Below, one piece after another: positions 53,701 through 64,000 of a stretch of DNA of 64,000 nt (position 1 is the stretch's first letter; the number at the start of each line of letters is the position of its first letter). A program made the translations under genes and the position numbers. Source of the stretch: Rallus limicola (taxonomy: Eukaryota; Chordata; Aves; Gruiformes; Rallidae). The DNA is taken from contig JAKCOZ010000008.1 of assembly GCA_022605955.1 (NCBI GenBank), forward strand, positions 26,413,083-26,477,082. Reading direction: 5' to 3'. The notes beneath the pieces were generated by a model. That model ran no database searches, was not told the DNA's origin, and worked only from the letters and a program-made list of their open reading frames with translations.

Positions 53701-53814
53701 TCACATCTGCTTCGCCGCGGGGCGGCAGCCGCCTCCTGCGCCGAGGCCCGGGCGGCCCCAGCGCCTCACCTTGAAGATGGCGTAGCCAGCGGCGGTCTCG
53801 AACAGCACCAGCAT
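29703..53814 (-). CDS. NOP58: NOP58 ribonucleoprotein, complete spliced gene (15 coding exons)
   Basis: NOP58 is a core protein of box C/D snoRNPs in the nucleolus. With NOP56, fibrillarin and SNU13 it binds the guide RNA and positions fibrillarin for 2'-O-methylation of rRNA. The fifteen exons listed separately join to 1575 bases, 524 codons plus TGA; human NOP58 is 529 residues. All 14 introns have GT-AG ends and every phase closes. The N-terminal NOP5 domain covers about residues 1-66. NOSIC-type sequence around the HFPELG motif is at about 170-215. The Nop domain, with [10 protein letters not shown] and [11 protein letters not shown], is at about 260-403. A charged tail of lysine and acidic blocks runs from about 430 to 524. 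The start ATG (G at -3) gives the family-typical [15 protein letters not shown]. Four introns carry box C/D snoRNAs. The gene is head-to-head with SUMO1. No frameshift or missing motif was seen. Confidence 0.97.
29760..30508 (-). other. NOP58: NOP58 intron 14
   Basis: A GT-AG intron of 749 bases. It contains a 14-base G run on the plus strand at 30253-30266. I see no snoRNA boxes with a closing stem in it. Confidence 0.9.
30509..30618 (-). CDS. NOP58: NOP58 coding exon 14
   Basis: Encodes [10 protein letters not shown], a lysine run, then [19 protein letters not shown], residues 470-506. The acceptor GTGCAG lies before 30618 and the donor GTGAGG after 30509. It is low-complexity charged tail. 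The lysine/glutamate blocks match the family in character rather than residue by residue. Confidence 0.9.
30619..35623 (-). other. NOP58: NOP58 intron 13 (longest, about 5 kb)
   Basis: A GT-AG intron between exons 13 and 14. It is AT-rich with no recognised RNA gene or transposon. The 195-codon plus-strand frame at 31487-32074 is antisense, lysine-rich and unlike any family I know, so I do not call it a gene. Confidence 0.85.
35624..35760 (-). CDS. NOP58: NOP58 coding exon 13
   Basis: Encodes [20 protein letters not shown] and the start of the charged tail (residues about 424-470). The acceptor is TCACAG before 35760 and the donor GTTAGT after 35624. The [11 protein letters not shown] segment closely matches vertebrate NOP58. 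Confidence 0.95.
35761..38278 (-). other. NOP58: NOP58 intron 12
   Basis: A GT-AG intron of about 2.5 kb. It contains a TA/CA microsatellite with an inverted repeat at 36182-36254, annotated separately. A weak box C/D-like pair at 35879-35950 was considered and rejected. Confidence 0.9.
36182..36254. repeat. TA/CA microsatellite with flanking inverted repeat
   Basis: Two TA-dinucleotide arrays are separated by a short CA stretch. The second array sits between ACTTCTAAT at 36212-36220 and ATTAGAAGT at 36246-36254, a perfect 9-base inverted repeat. Together they could extrude as a hairpin or cruciform. Confidence 0.85.
38279..38340 (-). CDS. NOP58: NOP58 coding exon 12
   Basis: Encodes [20 protein letters not shown] (residues 404-423) plus two bases of the next codon. 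The acceptor is TTGTAG before 38340 and the donor GTGAAT after 38279. It closely matches the vertebrate [17 protein letters not shown] segment that follows the Nop domain. Confidence 0.95.
38341..39576 (-). other. NOP58: NOP58 intron 11
   Basis: A GT-AG intron of 1236 bases, AT-rich, with a T run near 38911-38924. No RNA gene or transposon was recognised. Confidence 0.88.
39577..39711 (-). CDS. NOP58: NOP58 coding exon 11
   Basis: Encodes [20 protein letters not shown], then [15 protein letters not shown] and RMRLLEERG (residues 359-403), exactly 45 codons. The acceptor is TTCTAG before 39711 and the donor GTAAGT after 39577. This is the C-terminal part of the Nop domain. Confidence 0.96.
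39712..40425 (-). other. NOP58: NOP58 intron 10
   Basis: A GT-AG intron of 714 bases. No snoRNA-like box pair or repeat was recognised. Confidence 0.9.
40426..40589 (-). CDS. NOP58: NOP58 coding exon 10 (Nop domain core)
   Basis: Encodes [35 protein letters not shown] and [19 protein letters not shown] (residues 304-358). The [10 protein letters not shown] and [11 protein letters not shown] strings are signatures of the Nop domain, which contacts the k-turn RNA with SNU13. The acceptor is TCCTAG before 40589 and the donor GTGAGA after 40426. Confidence 0.97.
41011..41088 (-). ncRNA. SNORD11B: Box C/D snoRNA of the SNORD11 type (SNORD11B position), NOP58 intron 9
   Basis: On the minus strand a C box GTGATGA lies at 41084-41078 and a D box CTGA at 41017-41014. 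An internal D'-like CTGA is at 41063-41060. The 11 bases GTCACTACCTC upstream of the D box are complementary to 18S rRNA GAGGTAGTGAC. By the box D+5 rule they place methylation on the first G of GGTA, G509 in human numbering. The visible closing stem is only three base pairs (GTC/GAC), weaker than in the other three snoRNAs. Human NOP58 also hosts SNORD11 and SNORD11B. Which of the two SNORD11-type copies here is the B form is a guess. The RNA sits about 170 bases from the 5' splice site and 421 from the 3' splice site. Confidence 0.85.
41259..41385 (-). CDS. NOP58: NOP58 coding exon 9
   Basis: Encodes [20 protein letters not shown] then [20 protein letters not shown] and HA (residues 262-303), plus one base. 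It is almost identical to vertebrate NOP58. The acceptor is TGCCAG before 41385 and the donor GTGGGT after 41259. This is the N-terminal part of the Nop domain. Confidence 0.97.
42163..42245 (-). ncRNA. SNORD11: Box C/D snoRNA of the SNORD11 type, NOP58 intron 8
   Basis: On the minus strand a 6-bp closing stem (GATGGC/GCCATC) brackets a C box GTGATGA at 42238-42232 and a D box CTGA at 42172-42169. An internal D'-like CTGA is also present. The 11 bases GTCACTACCTC before the D box match 18S GAGGTAGTGAC and place methylation on G509 (human numbering, recalled). Size, box spacing and host intron fit SNORD11 of NOP58. Outside the 18S antisense element it differs from the intron 9 copy, so the two duplicated long ago. 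It lies 110 bases from the 5' splice site. Confidence 0.92.
42356..42501 (-). CDS. NOP58: NOP58 coding exon 8
   Basis: Encodes [40 protein letters not shown] and NIIHLCDQ (residues 214-261), after the glycine codon split with exon 7. The acceptor is TCCACAG before 42501 and the donor GTATGT after 42356. The [16 protein letters not shown] segment is family-typical. Confidence 0.96.
42502..43383 (-). other. NOP58: NOP58 intron 7
   Basis: A GT-AG intron of 882 bases. No RNA gene or repeat was recognised. Confidence 0.9.
43384..43518 (-). CDS. NOP58: NOP58 coding exon 7
   Basis: Encodes [40 protein letters not shown] and VRKV (residues 169-212), with split codons at both ends. The acceptor is CCTTAG before 43518 and the donor GTGAGT after 43384. 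The [16 protein letters not shown] string is the NOSIC signature of NOP56/NOP58/PRPF31 proteins. Confidence 0.97.
44136..44215 (-). ncRNA. SNORD70: Box C/D snoRNA of the SNORD70 type, NOP58 intron 6
   Basis: On the minus strand a perfect 8-bp closing stem (CTGTTGTC/GACAACAG) brackets a C box ATGATGA and a D box CTGA at 44147-44144. The 12 bases TTCGTCACTACC end one base before the D box and match 18S GGTAGTGACGAA. The box D+5 rule places methylation on the A of GGTA, A512 in human numbering (recalled). No clear D' box is visible. The D-box half and closing stem are nearly identical to the intron 3 copy while the C-box half has diverged. Human NOP58 likewise hosts two SNORD70 genes. Confidence 0.92.
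44808..44872 (-). CDS. NOP58: NOP58 coding exon 6
   Basis: Encodes [20 protein letters not shown] and I (residues 147-167), with split codons at both ends. The acceptor is TCCTCAG before 44872 and the donor GTAAGT after 44808. Confidence 0.96.
44873..46018 (-). other. NOP58: NOP58 intron 5
   Basis: A GT-AG intron of 1146 bases. No RNA gene or repeat was recognised. Confidence 0.9.
46019..46155 (-). CDS. NOP58: NOP58 coding exon 5
   Basis: Encodes [40 protein letters not shown] and LGLAH (residues 101-145), plus a split serine. The acceptor is CTGCAG before 46155 and the donor GTGAGT after 46019. The [21 protein letters not shown] block across this junction is highly conserved in NOP58. Confidence 0.97.
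46156..47159 (-). other. NOP58: NOP58 intron 4
   Basis: A GT-AG intron of 1004 bases. A TGATGA string near 46865 has no partner D box at snoRNA spacing, so no snoRNA is called. Confidence 0.88.
47160..47284 (-). CDS. NOP58: NOP58 coding exon 4
   Basis: Encodes [20 protein letters not shown] then [20 protein letters not shown] and K (residues 60-100), after a split alanine. The acceptor is TATACAG before 47284 and the donor GTGATA after 47160. The [13 protein letters not shown] block is family-typical. Confidence 0.96.
48731..48811 (-). ncRNA. SNORD70B: Box C/D snoRNA of the SNORD70 type (second copy), NOP58 intron 3
   Basis: On the minus strand a perfect 8-bp closing stem (CTGTTGTC/GACAACAG) brackets a C box ATGATGG, whose last base departs from consensus, and a D box CTGA at 48742-48739. 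The 13 bases TTTCGTCACTACC before the D box match 18S GGTAGTGACGAAA and direct methylation to A512 (human numbering, recalled). Two internal CTGA strings (48782-48779 and 48772-48769) could serve as D', giving a possible second guide of unknown target. The assignment of SNORD70 versus SNORD70B between this and the intron 6 copy is arbitrary. It lies about 1.4 kb from the 3' splice site. Confidence 0.9.
49041..49093 (-). CDS. NOP58: NOP58 coding exon 3
   Basis: Encodes [17 protein letters not shown] (residues 42-58) between split codons. The acceptor is TCTTTAG before 49093 and the donor GTGAGT after 49041. Confidence 0.95.
49094..50642 (-). other. NOP58: NOP58 intron 2
   Basis: A GT-AG intron of 1549 bases. 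No RNA gene or transposon was recognised. Confidence 0.9.
50643..50719 (-). CDS. NOP58: NOP58 coding exon 2
   Basis: Encodes [20 protein letters not shown] and EKANK (residues 16-40), plus two bases of the next codon. The acceptor is TTCTGCAG before 50719 and the donor GTAAGC after 50643. Confidence 0.96.
50720..53769 (-). other. NOP58: NOP58 intron 1
   Basis: A GT-AG intron of about 3 kb. Its 5' third, above roughly 53.0 kb, is part of the CpG island. The rest is AT-rich, with a T run at about 51599-51617. No RNA gene was recognised. Confidence 0.9.
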
Positions 53815-54380
53815 CGCGGCGGCGGCACCGGGGAGACGAGCGGGGCGCGGCCACGTGCGACGGCGGACCGGACTCCCCCCCCCACACCCCGGGTCAAGCA
53901 CGCGCGCGCCGGAACGGGAAGTGACGGCAGCGGAAGCAAGCTCAGGGGATAGCGAGGCGGTGGAACCGCCTTCTTCGCGCGCTCTCGCGAGCCACGTGGC
54001 GGGCAGCGGGGCCGCGCGCGGCGGGCCGGGGCGGAGCCTGTGCTAGGTTCCCGCGCTAGGTTCCCGGCTGTCCCCGCCCCCGGTGCGGCCCTTGCGGCGC
54101 ACGGCTGCCTCGACGCCTCGCCTTCGTGAAGGTTCGGGCCTCGCGGCGCACGGGCCTTCCCCGCGGGCCCCTTGTGGTATCCAGTCCGGGTCCCGCGCTG
54201 CCGTTCGCCACGTTCCGCTTCCGGCGGGCCCCGGCGCCGCGGCAGCTGATGGTGCAGGCAGGCGCCGCAGCTTGGAACGGGCCTCAGGGCCTAGTACCGG
54301 TGCTTTCTGTTCCCCGAGGGAACAGCGAGGTGGGGTCTAGCTGGCGGCCCCCGCGGTGACCCGGAGCCGCCCGGGGGCTC
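52990..54380. promoter_or_regulatory. NOP58: CpG island and promoter of NOP58
   Basis: A GC- and CpG-dense block spans NOP58 exon 1. Near the expected start it holds two canonical E-boxes CACGTG at 53852-53857 and 53993-53998, which are MYC/MAX or USF-type sites. A palindromic CTCGCGAG at 53984-53991 is a near match to the TCTCGCGAGA promoter motif. ETS-like CGGGAAGTGA is at 53915-53924 and GCGGAAGC just beyond. No TATA box is seen. MYC control of ribosome-biogenesis genes including NOP58 is established in mammals; its use here is inferred. The transcription start is probably at about 53.87-53.95 kb. Confidence 0.8.
53770..53814 (-). CDS. NOP58: NOP58 coding exon 1
   Basis: Encodes [15 protein letters not shown], exactly 15 codons, followed by a GTGAGG donor. 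The ATG at 53814-53812 has G at -3 and gives the universally conserved NOP58 N-terminus. Its last codons contain AAGATGGCG on the opposite strand, a YY1-like motif. Confidence 0.97.
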
Positions 54381-55300
54381 CGACCCACCTGACCTCTCCA
54401 CAACACAGGGCAGATTCCTTTCTGCCTTCTCTGCCACAAGCTTGCTCCCAAGGCCTTGGCTGCAGCTGTCACACAGCTACAGCTTCTAAGCTAAGCGCAG
54501 CCCCAGGCACTGGAGGCGCTGTATTTCTGGCAGCGAAGTGCTGCCTTACATCCATCTAAAACATTAACTTTAAAGGCTGCTGGTTTTTCCCAGGATGCTG
54601 CAGCACCCCCAGGACACTGGCACTTATGCTTAGTGCAGGTAGGGGCCAAAGGCACCGCAGCCATCCATTCATGCCACCCACAGGCTTCTGCCCTGGCAAA
54701 GGGCATCTTGGTGTGGGCTGCTGCTTCTGACACGCACCTGGGCCAGGTCCTACTCAATAATTGAAAGGCTCCGCACTAACAGAGAGCAGGCAAAAAGCAG
54801 CAGTCCTTTCTCTGATCGATTTCCACTTCACATAGAGGGCTACCTGACCAAGCAGATAGAGGCAGAGTTTTTCCTGCCTGCAGGAAGAGAGGCTACAACT
54901 GATGCCTTCACTTCCTCTCCAGCTTCTCGTGCACAGAATATGCTGGAAAGCCAATAGAGACATTGAGGAGTTCACATCATGCTTAAAATTATTTTTTTTC
55001 TATATAGAAAGACTTTGGTGCTTAAGCTACTGTTAACTAATTTTTGAAGCCCTGTAACTGGTAATATTGCCAACAAAATTACATTTAATTAGAAAATCCA
55101 GGTTCCCCCTAGCTTCAAAGTACCAGTTCTAGTTCTATGATGCAAAGGGTTACTTCTTATTAAGTGTAAGCAATGCTTAGATGTCTGACTTAGAGCCCTG
55201 CATAAATATTTTTTGCCAGCACTAACTGCTCATAAGTAGGCTGGTATTATAAGATTACAGATCATTCTTAGGCTGAAGTCTAGTGTTAAAATGCACTTGA
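54381..55300. other. Spacer between NOP58 promoter and GT-rich block
   Basis: Composition falls from GC-rich to AT-rich over this stretch. No gene, RNA or transposon was recognised. Confidence 0.6.
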
Positions 55301-55905
55301 GCTTTTATGAACTGAAGAGGCTTATACACAGACTAGGGTGGCTAACAATTCTAAGGAAAACACTAACAGGTCTTACTTTCTGAATTGTATGTGTTTTTTT
55401 GGAGAAGCCAATGAGTGGTAACTTGAAGGAACAGGTGAATTTTATTGACTTTGTGTAATTGAGATTAGTTGCAGATGGGGAATTAGAGAAGTTATAAATC
55501 ACCTGAGAATTAAGTGAGGTTATTAGGGTAAGTAGTCTTCCTGGTGTCTGATGGTAGCAGTAGGGATAAGAGTGGGCTGTGTAGGAAGGAGCTTGTGTAA
55601 GTGTGTTTAGTCTTTTTTTGAAACAATTTTTTTGCTGTGCTTTGACTTTAAGTGCACTGTGTGGTGAGTTTGGGTAGTCAAAGAGGAATGAGGGGAGTTT
55701 TACTGATGTACTTCCATGCTTCTTATGGGCTGAGTGGGAACTAGCTCTAGATGTTGTAGGATTATAGCTTGTATAGTGATGAGGTAATGTATCCATATCT
55801 AGTTGAGTAAGAATTGTAAGTAGACAGAGGTGACTTTTTTGTTCCTTAGTGTCTATGTAGTTGTGAATGTGTCAATGTTGTGCCTTTCTTCCTGTGTATA
55901 GGTGA
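55300..55905. other. GT-rich, C-poor strand-asymmetric stretch
   Basis: The plus strand is visibly rich in G and T and poor in C, a compositional skew unlike either flank. It leads directly into the LTR, so it may be the decayed left part of its U3 region or older mobile DNA. The 163-codon minus-strand frame here is a by-product of the skew, rich in S, T, P, H and N. Confidence 0.4.
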
Positions 55906-57010
55906 TGTAGCTTTGTGTGGTGAGGTTTTGATGGTGGAGGGGTGCTACAGGTGTAGCTTCTGCAAGAAGCTTCCTATATGTCCAACAGAATAAACACCAG
56001 CTGGCTCAAGGACAGACCTGCCACTGGCCAAGTGATCAGTGATGGTGGCAGTCTGTGATAATGTGTTTAAAAAGAAAAAAATCTTGCAGTGGCTGCCTTT
56101 TGCTGCTAGAGAAGGGAGTGAGAAAATGTGAGAAGCTTTGCAGGCGCCAAGGTCAGTGAAGGAGGAGGAGGGAGAGGAGGTGCTCCAGGTGCCAGAGGAG
56201 AGATTCCCCTGCAGCCTGTAGAGAAGACTGTTGGAGCAAAGCAGGCTGTTCCCCTGCAGCCTGTGTAAGATGATGGGGAGCAGAGACCCTACCTGCAGCA
56301 TGTGGAGGACCTTGTACTGGAATAGGTGGAGACATATGAAGGATTCTGTGGCCTGTAGGGAAGCCCATGTTGGAGCAAGCTCCTGGCAGGACCTGCAGCT
56401 GGTGGAGAGAGACCTATGATGAAACAGGTTTGCTAGGGCAGTTGTGATTTTGGGGGTGACCAGGCTGGAGCTGCCTGGGCCTGACAGTCTGCACCCTACA
56501 GGAGTGACCTAGGCTGGTGCCGTTGGTGAAGAGCCGAAGCCCTGTGGAAAGGACTCATGTTAGAGAAGTTTGTGGAGGACTGTGTCCCATGGGTGGGACC
56601 CCATGCTGGAGCAGGGGAAGAGTGTGAGGAATGCTCCCCCCCTCCCAGAAAGAAAAAACTTGTGAGGAACTGACCAAAACCCCCATCCTCTACCCCTGTG
56701 ACACCTGTGGCAGAGGAAGAAAGAGAAATCATGAGTGGAATTGAGCCAGTGAAGAGGTAGGGGGCGGTGTGTGGTGTTCCAAGATTTGGGTTTATTTCTC
56801 ATTACCCTACTCTGTTTTCATTGTGTATGGATAAATTAGATGGTTTTTTTTTTATTCTGTGCTGAGACTGTTTTGCCTGTGATGGTAATTGCTGAATGAT
56901 CTCTCCCTGTCCTCATCTTGACTCCTAAGCCTCCTGGTCCAGTTGAAAGTGGGAGTGATAGAGCAGCTTTGGTGGGTATCTGGCCTCCAGTCAGAGTGAA
57001 GCCACCACAA
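55906..57010 (+). mobile_element. Endogenous retrovirus solo LTR (avian type), decayed
   Basis: The sequence follows the layout of a common avian ERV long terminal repeat that I recognise by pattern. A U3-like segment is followed by TTTAAAA (TATA-like) near 56068. Then come repeated units of about 40-50 bases with phrases such as ctgcagcctgt and catgctggagcaggggaag, then a GAACTGACC block. A T-rich segment and a terminal ..ccaccaca follow. It begins at or before TGTGGTGAG near 55915. No gag, pol or env sequence flanks it, so it is a solo LTR with no coding capacity. Indels and substitutions show that it is old. The left boundary is uncertain and no target-site duplication was found. Confidence 0.65.
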
Positions 57011-58240
57011 TAGGAAAAGGTGACTGCATTCTGATTCATGTGTTAGCTTTTATTGCAAGATTGCATAGAAAAAATGGTGAAACAAAGAATTATGTTCAAG
57101 TTTCATGCCAGAGTTGAAGACTTTAGCATTATTACTATAAGCTTGCTCTCCCTGTCTCTTAAAGCTACGTCATTTGTGAATAGCAGTGATGTTTAGGACA
57201 GGGTGAGTATTTGTCAGTTTGTTTGTTAGTATCATGTGGCTTCAAAACCCTTGGCTGGCTTACTTTGGTTTGTGTGGTGTTATTGAGCTCATAGAGTCCT
57301 TGCTGGGAGCTTGGCATAGTATGAACACATTTCATTCTGCTGCCTACTAGGCTGTGCCTAAGAAAGATCATCTTCTGTAGCTTTGTATAGCATCTGCTTT
57401 GGTTATCTTTAGTGTTCAGGTTTGTTCCCCCCCCCCCCCCCCTTGTTAATTCTGAATCATTTAATGTTTGTGATTAAAGGAAATTTGTGTGAGTCTCAAT
57501 CCTGCATAGCTTTGCTGACTAGTGAAAGTGCATCCCTTGTTGTAGCTGTGTTTGTAACACACTGTTCAGTAAGTGGAATGCAGCAGCGCAGGCACAGAGC
57601 GCAGTGCTGTTGCTTTAGTGTTACTATGAAGGAACGTGCTAAGCAGAGTGAGAGACTGTCGATGGATGTGCTCTGCCTGCAAAGAGCTCTTACCCTTCCC
57701 CAGAGGTAGCTGGTAGTTATACACCGATCTGATAGCAGCCAGATAAAAATATTCTCCCCCAGTGGGGCTGACTGCTGTTGATCTGTTTATTTCACAGTAC
57801 CAGTTTCTTCTATGGTTCTCACATGTGCTTTTTCTTACTGGCCACTCAGAGCCAAGCATGTGTGTATTCCAGCAGCGATGCCATGCAGAGGGGCAGGGGT
57901 TGCCTTGGCTGCTGTGGAAGAATGTTAGGACTGCGTGCTGCAGTTCTAACAGCTTGCAGCCTAAAAGTAATCTTTTTAAGGTGTAGGTGCTGTATCTTGT
58001 GCAAACTTCTGAATAGCTGTGCTGATGTAAAGCAGGACATCCGTTCTGTGCTAGTGCAATAGCTAGAAGCTTACGCAAATGCAGCTGCATCGGTGCAGGT
58101 TTGCTTGCGATGCTGTTACTTGCATGGCTGCAATGATAAAAAAGTGCAAACTGCATGAATGGGTGAATTTTGTGGTTAAATCTCTTGGCAAAAACCTGAG
58201 TGAGTCGTGACAGGGAGGAGTGATGGGGGTGACTGGCGGT
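57011..58240. other. Spacer between LTR and SUMO1 promoter
   Basis: Mixed-composition DNA containing a 16-base C run at 57427-57442. The 196-codon minus-strand frame at 57566-58156 has no recognisable domain. No RNA gene or transposon was identified. Confidence 0.6.
57427..57442. repeat. Poly-C run of 16
   Basis: Sixteen consecutive Cs on the plus strand. The complementary strand could form a G-quadruplex, and the length may be unreliable. Confidence 0.95.
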
Positions 58241-58718
58241 AAAGGCTGCTTTTGTTGGGTTATGCGGCTTGGCCTACCCCGTGGGGCAGGGCAACACGTC
58301 CCCGCAGCGCCGGCTGTGAACCGGCCCGTAAGGAAGGGAGCCCTGACGAGCACTTGCTTTCCCCGCTGGGGCAGGCCATCGGGGTCTTCCTGTAGCCAGG
58401 CCTTCGGAGGCCGCCTGCGCTCGCACAGGCCGCGCCCGGCTGTGGGGCCTCCGTCCCTGACGGGGCCTGGCCGGCCTTCCCCGACTCTGCCCGGGGCCGG
58501 TGCGGACGAGCCCGGAAAGGTTGCCCCTCCGGGGGCGCAGCAGGGTCCCGCTGCGGGCTGGGAGGAGCCGGCGGGCGGGCCGCGCCGTGCGGGAAGTGAG
58601 CTCAGGCGCACAGGAAATCCCGCCCGCGCCGCGGCCTGTGTTTGCGCTGCGGGCAGAGAAAGGAGCGGAGCGCCTGCAGCGGCCCACCCGAGCCTGCCGT
58701 ACGCAACGGGGCCGAGCC

Positions 58719-58730
58719 ATGTCTGACCAG
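58719..58730 (+). CDS. SUMO1: SUMO1 coding exon 1
   Basis: ATG TCT GAC CAG (MSDQ) followed by a GTACGG donor, with G at -3 of the start. Vertebrate SUMO1 exon 1 encodes exactly these four residues, and exon 2 in phase 0 continues with EAKPS at 63729. SUMO1 is the small ubiquitin-like modifier that is conjugated to lysines of many nuclear proteins. Exon 1 is too short to judge alone; the match at exon 2 makes it secure. Confidence 0.93.

Positions 58731-64000
<5,270 letters not shown>

Noticed and set aside
55305..55796. 163-codon minus-strand frame beside the LTR
   Set aside because: The GT-skewed DNA gives a serine, threonine, proline and histidine-rich frame by composition. No retroviral or host domain is visible.

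Overview
The window reads as vertebrate nuclear DNA, most probably from a bird. It holds parts of three neighbouring protein genes in the order BMPR2 (minus, first exon only), NOP58 (minus, complete, 15 coding exons) and SUMO1 (plus, first two exons). The same three genes are neighbours, with the same relative orientations, on human chromosome 2q33. Bird is favoured over mammal because a CR1 LINE 3' end lies at about 27.04-27.13 kb, an avian-type ERV solo LTR lies at about 55.9-57.0 kb, mammalian SINEs and L1 are absent, and introns and intergenic gaps are short. The organism call is an inference; the gene calls rest on exon-by-exon translation with intact splice sites.

Layout. 1-4160 is BMPR2 intron 1. 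4161-4236 is the 76-base coding part of BMPR2 exon 1, a signal peptide. 4237 to about 5.4 kb is its probable 5' leader, with an upstream-ORF cluster and a 56-base homopurine tract, inside a CpG island reaching about 6.1 kb. About 6.1-29.4 kb is intergenic: I recognise only two long poly-G runs and the CR1 fragment. 29.4-53.9 kb is NOP58, encoding 524 residues, with all 14 introns GT-AG and the reading frame closing exactly. Four NOP58 introns each carry one box C/D snoRNA: two SNORD70-type and two SNORD11-type. 53.8-54.4 kb is the NOP58 CpG-island promoter, with two CACGTG E-boxes and ETS-like sites. 54.4-58.2 kb is the gap between the NOP58 and SUMO1 promoters and holds a GT-rich, C-poor stretch followed by the LTR. 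About 58.2-59.2 kb is the SUMO1 CpG island and first exon, and 63729-63803 is SUMO1 exon 2; the rest of SUMO1 lies off the right edge.

Functional links. NOP58 is a core protein of box C/D snoRNPs, and its introns encode box C/D RNAs. All four carry guides for one short 18S rRNA segment: SNORD70 type for A512 and SNORD11 type for G509 (human numbering, from memory). Their pairing sites overlap, so the two types should not be able to bind the same rRNA at once. BMPR2 (BMP receptor type II) and SUMO1 (ubiquitin-like modifier) are independent neighbours. I found no bacterial-type operons, CRISPR arrays, tRNAs or convincing novel protein gene. Most long open frames here are chance frames in GC-rich or low-complexity DNA.
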